DNA from: a bacterium
GTDB lineage: Bacteria; Pseudomonadota; Gammaproteobacteria; Burkholderiales; Burkholderiaceae_C
Direction of reading: 5' to 3'
Length of the DNA stretch: 8,323 nt
Assembly (NCBI GenBank): GCA_030824095.1
Contig: JAVBYK010000113.1
Coordinates: 1 to 8,323, forward strand
The translations under genes and the position numbers were made by a program. The stretch's first letter is position 1. Each line of letters opens with the position of its first letter. The notes below the pieces were generated by a model. It saw only the letters and a list, made by a program, of their open reading frames with translations, was not told the DNA's origin and did no database searches. This document shows, in pieces, positions 1 to 6,450 of the stretch.

Positions 1-30
1 CACGAGGGCTAGATGCCAATTTTGATCAGA

Positions 31-60
31 ATGACCTGGCCAAAGCCGACCCTCTAAAAT
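31..60 (+). promoter_or_regulatory. candidate mnmA promoter (leaderless type)
   Basis: A -10-like hexamer TAAAAT lies at 55-60, and a -35-like ATGACC at 31-36 (4 of 6 matches to TTGACA) is separated from it by 18 nt. A transcript started about 7 nt after the -10 box would begin at or next to A67, the first base of the mnmA ATG, and no Shine-Dalgarno-like sequence lies between the box and the ATG. The rest of 1-66 contains no recognisable gene. A TAG at 10-12 could be the stop of an upstream gene, but only three codons are visible, so no call is made. Confidence 0.45.
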
Positions 61-66
61 CACAGC

Positions 67-1209
67 ATGAGCAAGCAAAGAGTGGTGGTGGGCCTCAGCG
101 GCGGTGTGGATTCGGCGGTCACGGCGCATCTGTTGAAGAGCCAAGGGCATGAAGTCATCGGTATTTTCATGAAAAACTGGGAAGACGATGACGACAGCGA
201 ATACTGCTCGTCCAACATCGACTTTGTGGACGCCGCCGCCGTGGCCGACGTGATCGGCATCGAAATCGAGCACGTCAACTTTGCTGCCGAGTACAAGGAC
301 CGGGTGTTTGCCGAATTTCTGCGCGAGTACCAGGCCGGGCGCACCCCCAACCCCGACATCCTGTGCAACGCCGAGATCAAGTTCAAGGCCTTTCTGGACC
401 ACGCGATGCGCCTGGGCGCCGAGAAGATTGCCACAGGGCATTACGCCCGCGTGCGCCAGAACCCCGCCAACGATTTGTTTGAACTGCTCAAAGGCCTGGA
501 CCCGTCCAAGGACCAGAGCTACTTTTTGCACCGGCTGAACCAGGCGCAATTGTCCAAAACGCTGTTTCCCGTGGGCGAGTTGCACAAGACCCAGGTGCGC
601 CAGATTGCCCTGGACATGGGCCTGCCCAACGCCAAAAAGAAGGACTCCACCGGCATCTGCTTCATTGGCGAGCGGCCATTCCGCGAATTCCTGAACCGCT
701 ACATCCAAAAAGAGCCCGGTCCCATCCGCGACGGCACCGGCCAGCCCGGCAGCCGCGGATTTGGTCGTGCGCTGGGCCAGCACCAGGGACTGAGTTTTTA
801 TACGCTGGGCCAGCGCCAGGGCTTGGGCATTGGCGGCATCAAGGCCAAGGGGGCGCAAAAGGGCGGGGGCGAACACGCGCCCTGGTTTGTGGCACGCAAG
901 GACATGCAGACCAATACCTTGTGGGTGGTGCAGGGGCATGACCACCCGTGGCTGCAATCGCACACGCTGACTGCGCAGGATGCCAGCTGGATTGCAGGCG
1001 CCCCGCCGACGACAACGGACCTGGCTGCCAAGACCCGCTACCGGCAAAGCGATGCGCCGTGCCACGTGGACAGCGCCAGCCAGCAGGCGTTCGCGCTGAC
1101 CTTCCCCGAGGCCCAATGGGCCGTCACACCAGGACAGTCGGCCGTTCTGTATGACGGCGATGTCTGCCTGGGCGGGGGCGTGATTGCATCAGCCCATGCG
1201 GGCGAGTAG
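67..1209 (+). CDS. mnmA: tRNA-specific 2-thiouridylase MnmA
   Basis: A cytoplasmic enzyme that uses ATP to adenylate U34 of the tRNAs for Lys, Glu and Gln, then places sulfur relayed from a persulfide carrier to make 2-thiouridine. The 380-residue protein is complete; E. coli MnmA is about 368. The N-terminal PP-loop ATP pyrophosphatase motif GLSGGVDSAV is at residues 9-18. The two catalytic cysteines are in NPDILCNAEIKF (C100) and STGICFIGERPF (C198), and the tRNA-binding and C-terminal beta-barrel regions follow, with the conserved GLSFYTLGQRQGLGIGG at about 241-257. Extra length comes from small Gly-rich insertions near 222-238 and 258-270. The ATG at 67 lies just before the PP-loop strand, as expected for the family, but has no Shine-Dalgarno sequence. 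The last 21 bp overlap the opposing CsoR-family gene. It is a housekeeping gene, probably unrelated to the sulfide operon despite also handling sulfur. Confidence 0.97.
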   Translation: MSKQRVVVGLSGGVDSAVTAHLLKSQGHEVIGIFMKNWEDDDDSEYCSSNIDFVDAAAVADVIGIEIEHVNFAAEYKDRVFAEFLREYQAGRTPNPDILCNAEIKFKAFLDHAMRLGAEKIATGHYARVRQNPANDLFELLKGLDPSKDQSYFLHRLNQAQLSKTLFPVGELHKTQVRQIALDMGLPNAKKKDSTGICFIGERPFREFLNRYIQKEPGPIRDGTGQPGSRGFGRALGQHQGLSFYTLGQRQGLGIGGIKAKGAQKGGGEHAPWFVARKDMQTNTLWVVQGHDHPWLQSHTLTAQDASWIAGAPPTTTDLAAKTRYRQSDAPCHVDSASQQAFALTFPEAQWAVTPGQSAVLYDGDVCLGGGVIASAHAGE

Positions 1210-1518
1210 GGTCTCCAGGTCCTTGAGCATGATGTCCAGATCGGCCTTTTGCTCCGCATCCGGATGCATGCGGGCCTGCAGCTCCTGCTCCATGAAGCAC
1301 ACCGTCATGCGCAGGTAGGTGCTGTCCAGCGCCTTGCGGACTGCTGAAAACTGCTGGCCGATCTTCAGGCAACTTTCGCCCTCCTCGACCATGCGCTGGA
1401 TACCGCGAATCTGCCCTTCGGCACGGCGCAGGCGGTTCAGTACTTCGGTGCGGGCTTCCACTTGATTCAATACGGACACGGAACAGGCCTCTTGGGTTTG
1501 TGGTGATGAGATGGCCAT
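1189..1518 (-). CDS. CsoR/DUF156-family transcriptional repressor, non-canonical sensor residues
   Basis: A 109-residue all-helical repressor of the CsoR/RcnR/FrmR/CstR family, which binds DNA as tetramers and releases it on sensing Cu(I), Ni/Co, formaldehyde or persulfide. The diagnostic segment LNRLRRAEGQIRGIQRMVEE (residues 27-46) is followed by the conserved Cys at C50 in GESCLKIGQQFSAVRKAL. In Cu(I)-sensing CsoR the next ligands are a His 25 and a Cys 29 residues later; here these positions are F75 and E79, and a cysteine occurs at C74 instead. C12 lies in a short N-terminal extension. Copper sensing is therefore unlikely, and FrmR (which keeps a His at +25) is a poor match too. A persulfide or thiol sensor fits the neighbouring SQR, but this is inference. 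Last gene of the minus-strand operon, 40 nt after the DUF2892 gene. The ATG at 1518 has only a weak upstream GAGA; a start around residue 14-16 is possible. The 3' end overlaps mnmA. Confidence 0.88.
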   Translation of the reverse strand: MAISSPQTQEACSVSVLNQVEARTEVLNRLRRAEGQIRGIQRMVEEGESCLKIGQQFSAVRKALDSTYLRMTVCFMEQELQARMHPDAEQKADLDIMLKDLETLLARMG

Positions 1519-1558
1519 TTTCGTTTCAATTTCTCAAGTTTGTCGGATGCCGGCCCAA

Positions 1559-1783
1559 TTAGCGCTGGCAGCTCACGCTGCCCTCGGGCACGCCCAGCTT
1601 TTTGAGCATCCAGCCCAGCGGGCACATATTGGTGATGCCGTACTGAAACAGATTGACGCCCACAAACGCGGTGAATGCCAACCACCATGGCGAGACAAAC
1701 AACGGGCTGCCATTGACCCCCAGGGCCAAGGACAGCAGGATGAAAGTGCCAGCGAAGATGTGGATGTAGCGGTCTACGGTCAT
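1559..1783 (-). CDS. DUF2892 (YgaP-type transmembrane) small membrane protein
   Basis: A 74-residue inner-membrane protein of the DUF2892 family. Two hydrophobic segments are visible, roughly residues 6-23 (YIHIFAGTFILLSLALGV) and 33-50 (WWLAFTAFVGVNLFQYGI), followed by the family signature TNMCPLGWMLKKLGVPEG (51-68). In E. coli YgaP the same membrane hairpin is fused to a rhodanese sulfurtransferase domain; here it stands alone. Two cysteines, C54 in the signature and C72 near the C-terminus, could carry sulfane sulfur, but no function has been shown for the isolated domain. A good Shine-Dalgarno CAGGAG lies 7 nt before the ATG. It sits 36 nt after the SQR gene and 40 nt before the CsoR-family gene in the same direction, supporting cotranscription and a role linked to sulfide/persulfide handling at the membrane. 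Confidence 0.88.
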   Translation of the reverse strand: MTVDRYIHIFAGTFILLSLALGVNGSPLFVSPWWLAFTAFVGVNLFQYGITNMCPLGWMLKKLGVPEGSVSCQR

Positions 1784-1819
1784 GGTGATACTCCTGATGA
1801 AAATGGATAGTGGTGTGGC

Positions 1820-3115
1820 TTATTTCTTGCGATCTGCCAGGCGGACAATGCCCAAGGCCTTGAGCACGTACTTCTCATAGATGGGCTCCGAGGTCCCGTT
1901 CTTGATCTTGCGAATGAAATACTTTTCAAACGCAATCTTGGCCAGGTGGACCCACTTGCCTTTCTTGAACCAGTTCACGTTGCGTGGGGGAATCTGGGGC
2001 AGCGCCACAAAGGCCGCGCCGGTGTCGCCCATGTCGGCCAGACAGATGGCGTTCCAAGTGCCCTTGGCCTCGGCCGGGCGCCCATTCAGGTCATCGAGGA
2101 TGTTGTGCGCAATCGCACCCACCATGCTCTCGATCATGTAGCCAGTCTTGGGCGTGCCGGTGGGCACCGGGGTGGTTTCGACAGGGGGAATGGCGACGCA
2201 CACACCGGCGGAGAAGATGTTGCGATAGGCCTTGCTGCGCTGGTGCTCGTCGATCAGCACAAAGCCGCGCGGGTTGCACAGGTTGGGCACGGCGGCCACG
2301 GCATCGACGCCCTTGAAGGCCGGCAGCATCATGGACAGCTTGAAGCCCACTTCGTGCTCCTTGTACACCGCGCCCAGGTCATCCAGTTGCGTCACAAACA
2401 GCTTGCCGTCTTCGACGCGGGTGGTCTTGGCGTTGGTGATCCACTTCATGTCGCGGTTGCGCATTTCCGACTCCAGCATGGACTTGCTGTCGCCCACGCC
2501 GCCAAGGCCCAGGTGCCCGATATACGGCTCGCTGGTTACATAGGTGATTGGCACCATATGGCGCAACTTGCGCTTACGCAGGTCGGTATCTAGGATGAAG
2601 GCGAACTCGTAGGCGGGGCCAAAGCAGCTGGCTCCGGGCATGGCCCCGATAACTACCGGACCGGGGTTTTCCAGGAACTTCTGGTAGTCCGCAAAGAATT
2701 CCTGCGCGTGGTCCACGCTGCAAACGGAGTGGGTGAAACCACCGCCGCCCGAGCTGACCGGTCCTGCGCCAGGCACCTCGGAAAACGATAGCTTGGGCCC
2801 GGTCGTGATCACCAGATAGTCATATTCCAGTGTGGTTCCATCGGTCAGCGTCAGTCGGTTGGCCGGCGCGTCAATGGTGGTCACGGCCTTGGCAAAGAAG
2901 TCAATGCCCTTGCGCGCCAGATAGGGGGCAATGGGAACGGTGATCTGCTCCCGTTCCCGCCAGCCCACCGCTATCCACGGGTTGCTGGGAACGAACTGAA
3001 AGTAGTCCGTCGCATTGACGACGGTGACACGGTGCTCCTTGCCGAGCAGCTCGCGTATCTCATAGGCGGCAGGTAAGCCGCCTATGCCAGCGCCAACGAT
3101 GATGATATGTGCCAT
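1820..3115 (-). CDS. sqr: sulfide:quinone oxidoreductase, type I (FAD-dependent)
   Basis: A membrane-associated flavoprotein that oxidises sulfide, passes two electrons to the quinone pool and releases sulfane sulfur. The 431-residue chain starts with the FAD-binding Rossmann motif IVGAGIGGLPAAYE (6-19). Three cysteines match the catalytic set of Acidithiobacillus ferrooxidans SQR (C128, C160, C356) in position and context: C132 in HSVCSVDHA, C164 in GASCFGPAYEF and C358 in NAICLADMGD. The quinone/FAD region ETTPVPTGTPKTGYMIESMV (313-332) and the basic amphipathic C-terminus WVHLAKIAFEKYFIRKIK (388-405), a monotopic membrane anchor in this class, are both present. Flavocytochrome c sulfide dehydrogenase and type II NADH dehydrogenase are therefore unlikely. 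A Gly-rich stretch (SSGGGG, 121-126) just before C132 looks like a small insertion. C280 and C306 are additional cysteines. A strong GAGGAG lies 7 nt before the ATG. It is third in the operon, 37 nt after the RND permease gene. Confidence 0.94.
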   Translation of the reverse strand: MAHIIIVGAGIGGLPAAYEIRELLGKEHRVTVVNATDYFQFVPSNPWIAVGWREREQITVPIAPYLARKGIDFFAKAVTTIDAPANRLTLTDGTTLEYDYLVITTGPKLSFSEVPGAGPVSSGGGGFTHSVCSVDHAQEFFADYQKFLENPGPVVIGAMPGASCFGPAYEFAFILDTDLRKRKLRHMVPITYVTSEPYIGHLGLGGVGDSKSMLESEMRNRDMKWITNAKTTRVEDGKLFVTQLDDLGAVYKEHEVGFKLSMMLPAFKGVDAVAAVPNLCNPRGFVLIDEHQRSKAYRNIFSAGVCVAIPPVETTPVPTGTPKTGYMIESMVGAIAHNILDDLNGRPAEAKGTWNAICLADMGDTGAAFVALPQIPPRNVNWFKKGKWVHLAKIAFEKYFIRKIKNGTSEPIYEKYVLKALGIVRLADRKK

Positions 3116-3152
3116 GGTTTGTCTCCTCAGGGGTTGTAGTTCTCAAGCGGGA

Positions 3153-6100
3153 TCAGGCAGCGTCTGTAGCGTTCTTGGCCTCCTGGCGGTGGCGGTACAG
3201 GGCGTAATAAAGGACGGGTATGACAACCAGGGTCAGCAGGGTCGAGACCAGGATGCCAAAGATCAGGGAAATGGCGAGCCCATTGAAGATCGGGTCATCC
3301 AGAATGAAGAAGGCCCCGATCATGGCGGCCACACCGGTCAGCACGATGGGCTGGGCCCGCACCACGGCCGACTGCAACACCGCGGTCTTGAACGGCAATC
3401 CCTCTCGCACCTGCAGCTCAATGAAGTCCACCAGCAGGATGGAGTTGCGCACGATGATGCCGGCCAGCGCGATCATGCCGATCATGCTGGTGGCGGTGAA
3501 CTGGGCCCCCAGCAGGGCGTGGCCCGGCATGACACCGATGATGGTCAGTGGAATGGGCGCCATGATGACCAGGGGCGTCAGGTAGCTGCGGAACTGGGCC
3601 ACCACCAGCAGGTAGATCAGGATCAAGCCCACGCCGTAGGCCGCACCCATGTCGCGGAAGGTCTCGTAGGTGATTTGCCACTCGCCATCCCATTTGATGG
3701 CGTATTCCTGGTAGGGGTTGGTGGGCTGGTGGATCCAGTATTCGCCTACCGGGTCCTGTTGCTGCGCGGCGGTTTTCTCCAGCGTTGAACGGGTTGCGAA
3801 CAGACCGTACAGCGGTGAGTCGAGCTTGCCCGCCATGTCACCCATGACATAGCTCACCCCCTGCAGATCCTTGGTGAAAAGCGGCTTGTCGATGATGCCG
3901 CGCTCCACCTGCACCAGCTCCGACAACGGAACCAATTGACCATTGGCGGCCCGCATGGGCAGGGCCAACAGCGCTTCCAGTCCGACCTGGCTCTCCGGCG
4001 GCAACTGGATGCGCACAGGCACCGGGTATTTGGACTGCTGGTCGTGCAGGTAGGCCGCATCCGTTCCGGATAGCGCCGACGACACCGTCTGGGCAATGGC
4101 CGCCACCGGAATGCCCAGCGACTCGGCGCGCTGCCTGCGCACACGCAGGAAGGCCCGGGGTGCGTCTTCGCGCAGGCTGGTGTCGGTTCCGACAATGTCA
4201 GCAGTGGAGGCAAATGCCGCAGCAACCCGGCTGGCCAGCTTCTGGCGACCGGCTTCGTCTGGGCCATAGATCTCCGCAACCAGCGGTGACATAACAGGCG
4301 GTCCGGGGGGGACTTCGACCACCTTGATCCGGGCGTGGTGGCGGACACCAATTTCTTCCAGAGCAGGACGCAGGCGCTGTGCGATCACGTGGCTCTTTTC
4401 GCTGCGGTGGTGCTTGTCCACCAAGTTGACCTGCAAATCACCTTGCTCGGCGTCGGCGCGCAGGTAGTACTGGCGCACCAGGCCATTGAAGGTGATGGGC
4501 GAGGCGGTGCCAGCGTAGGCCTGCAGGTTCAGCACTTCCGGCTGTTGCGCCAGGAAGCTGCCCAGGTCCTGCAAGGTGGCGGCCGTATCTTCCAGCGGCG
4601 TGCCGGCCGGCATATCAACGACGACCTGGAACTCGCTCTTGTTGTCAAAGGGCAGCATTTTCAGGACCACCCACTGGACCATGACCATGCCGACGGACAG
4701 CACCAGAGCCGCCAGAATGCCGCCCAGCAACAACCAGCGCTTGCGGGCGCTTTCCAGAAACGGCGTGAGAATGCGTCCGAACAGGCTCTGCAACCTGGAT
4801 GGCTTGCCAGTGCCATGGCCTGACGGCGCGGGTGCGTGACCCGTATGACCATGTTGGCGCATGAATTTCAGTGCCAGCCAGGGCGTGACGGTGAAGGCAA
4901 TGCCGAGGGACAAGGCCATGCCCAAGCTGGAGTTGATCGGTATAGGACTCATGTAAGGGCCCATCAGACCCGAGACAAACGCCATCGGCAGCAAGGCGGC
5001 GATCACCGTGAGCGTGGCCAGAATGGTGGGGCCACCGACCTCGTCCACCGCGACGGGGATCAGATCCTTCAGCGGGGTACCCGGCGACAGTTGCTGGTGG
5101 CGGTGGATGTTCTCGACGACGACGATGGCATCGTCCACCAGGATGCCGATCGAGAAGATCAACGCAAACAGGGACACGCGATTGAGGGTGAAGCCCCACG
5201 CCCAGGAGGCGAACAGCGTGGCGGTGAGGGTCAGTATGACGGCCGAACCCACAATGATGGCTTCACGGCGCCCCAGGGCCAGACCCACCAACAGGATGAC
5301 GGAGCCCGTGGCAAAACCCAGTTTCTGAATCAGCTTGTTGGCCTTCTCAGCCGCTGTCTCACCGTAGTCGCGGGTCACAGTGGCTTCGAAATTGGCCGGA
5401 ATGACCGCGTTGCGCAGCGCATCCAGGCGTGCGACCACGGCGCGGGAAACGTCCACCGCATTCTCCCCAGGCTTCTTGGTCACACTGATGGTGACTGCCG
5501 GGAAGGACTGACCACTGCCCGCTGGGGCGGACGCCGCAGACGCGACACCGGCTGCGGCAACGCCCGGTGTATATCGGACATAGCGCAGCGCCTGCTGCGC
5601 GCCGGCCTCGACTCTTGCCACATCCCGCAGGAAAACGGGCGCACCCTTGCTGCTACCCACCACAAGATCGGCCACATCGTCCGCCGTGCGCAGGAACTCA
5701 CCCGCCTCGACCGTCAGCATCTGCGCACCCGCTGCCACGCCCGTTGTATCCAGAACGCTTCCTGCCGGCAGCCCAAAGTTGGCAGCCGCAATGGTCTTGC
5801 GTAAGGCAATCAGATCGACGCCCCGTGCGCGCAGACGAGCCGGATCAATGACCACATTGATCGCCCGGCCAGGCCCGCCAACGGTCTGCACTTCCCGCAC
5901 ACCGCTGACAGCCTTGAATTCGGCCTCGACGGTGTGGGCAACGCCTTGGAGTTCGGAGGCCGGCAGCGCATCCCTGCTCCACAAGGTCACTGCCACCACC
6001 GGGACATCGTCAATACCCTTTGGCTTGACGATGGGCGCCAAGGCGCCAAGGTCGCGCGGGAGCCAGTCCTGATTGGCATTGAGCACGTCATACAAGCGAA

Positions 6101-6443
6101 CCAGCGCTTCGGTACGCGGCACGCCCACCTTGAACTGGACAGTCAAGACGGCCACGCCAGGGCGCGCCACCGAGTAGGTGTGCTCGACACCTGCAATCTG
6201 GCCCAGCACCTGCTCAGCCGGCCGGGCAACCATGTTTTGGACGTCCACGCTGCTGGCCCCCGGGAAGGGAATCAGCACATTGGCCATCGTGACATTGATT
6301 TGTGGCTCTTCTTCCCGCGGCGTCACCAGCACGGCGAACAGGCCCAACAGCATGGCAACCAGTGCCAGCAAGGGTGTCAGCGCATTTGATTGGAAGGCCG
6401 CCGCAATGCGACCCGAGATGCCCACAGGCGGTTTGGCGTTCAT
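3153..6443 (-). CDS. RND-family efflux permease (AcrB/HAE-like inner-membrane pump)
   Basis: A 1096-residue proton-driven inner-membrane pump, inferred to work as a trimer with the adaptor encoded immediately upstream. TM1 spans about 22-40. The first periplasmic porter half (about 45-375) is followed by TM2-TM6; TM4 carries the proton-relay pair in SIGILVDDAIVVVENIHRH (D437, D438). The second half has TM7 near 570-590, a porter domain to about 925, and TM8-TM12 to 1083. TM10 reads GIIVRNSILLVDFIEL with Arg999 where AcrB has the relay Lys940. The chain is slightly longer than AcrB, with an Ala/Gly-rich stretch at 292-312 and a His/Gly-rich cytoplasmic loop at 531-546 (H531, H533, H536, H543) before TM7. 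The ATG at 6443 was chosen because it is 7 nt after the adaptor stop and TM1 follows directly; the longer in-frame extension to 6845 would lie inside the adaptor gene. The substrate cannot be read from the sequence. No outer-membrane factor gene is present. Confidence 0.93.
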   Translation of the reverse strand: MNAKPPVGISGRIAAAFQSNALTPLLALVAMLLGLFAVLVTPREEEPQINVTMANVLIPFPGASSVDVQNMVARPAEQVLGQIAGVEHTYSVARPGVAVLTVQFKVGVPRTEALVRLYDVLNANQDWLPRDLGALAPIVKPKGIDDVPVVAVTLWSRDALPASELQGVAHTVEAEFKAVSGVREVQTVGGPGRAINVVIDPARLRARGVDLIALRKTIAAANFGLPAGSVLDTTGVAAGAQMLTVEAGEFLRTADDVADLVVGSSKGAPVFLRDVARVEAGAQQALRYVRYTPGVAAAGVASAASAPAGSGQSFPAVTISVTKKPGENAVDVSRAVVARLDALRNAVIPANFEATVTRDYGETAAEKANKLIQKLGFATGSVILLVGLALGRREAIIVGSAVILTLTATLFASWAWGFTLNRVSLFALIFSIGILVDDAIVVVENIHRHQQLSPGTPLKDLIPVAVDEVGGPTILATLTVIAALLPMAFVSGLMGPYMSPIPINSSLGMALSLGIAFTVTPWLALKFMRQHGHTGHAPAPSGHGTGKPSRLQSLFGRILTPFLESARKRWLLLGGILAALVLSVGMVMVQWVVLKMLPFDNKSEFQVVVDMPAGTPLEDTAATLQDLGSFLAQQPEVLNLQAYAGTASPITFNGLVRQYYLRADAEQGDLQVNLVDKHHRSEKSHVIAQRLRPALEEIGVRHHARIKVVEVPPGPPVMSPLVAEIYGPDEAGRQKLASRVAAAFASTADIVGTDTSLREDAPRAFLRVRRQRAESLGIPVAAIAQTVSSALSGTDAAYLHDQQSKYPVPVRIQLPPESQVGLEALLALPMRAANGQLVPLSELVQVERGIIDKPLFTKDLQGVSYVMGDMAGKLDSPLYGLFATRSTLEKTAAQQQDPVGEYWIHQPTNPYQEYAIKWDGEWQITYETFRDMGAAYGVGLILIYLLVVAQFRSYLTPLVIMAPIPLTIIGVMPGHALLGAQFTATSMIGMIALAGIIVRNSILLVDFIELQVREGLPFKTAVLQSAVVRAQPIVLTGVAAMIGAFFILDDPIFNGLAISLIFGILVSTLLTLVVIPVLYYALYRHRQEAKNATDAA

Positions 6444-6450
6444 GTGCGGC

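Noticed and set aside
1..12. Possible 3' end of an upstream gene (His-Glu-Gly-stop)
   Set aside because: Only three codons before the TAG are visible, which cannot support a gene call.
1946..2593. 215-codon plus-strand open frame
   Set aside because: Antisense to SQR, His/Gly/Ala-rich with no recognisable fold; the SQR frame is unambiguous.
3084..3788. 234-codon plus-strand open frame
   Set aside because: Antisense to the RND 3' end and the SQR 5' end; low-complexity Asp/Gln/Gly/His-rich translation with no domain.
3854..5199. Minus-strand alternate-frame open frames at 3854-4351 and 4645-5199
   Set aside because: Same-strand frame shadows of the RND gene; the main frame is uninterrupted, so they are not frameshift evidence.
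4836..5804. 322-codon open frame on the plus strand
   Set aside because: It lies wholly antisense to the RND permease; its Arg/Gln/Gly/His-rich translation matches no family and is typical of an antisense frame in GC-rich DNA.
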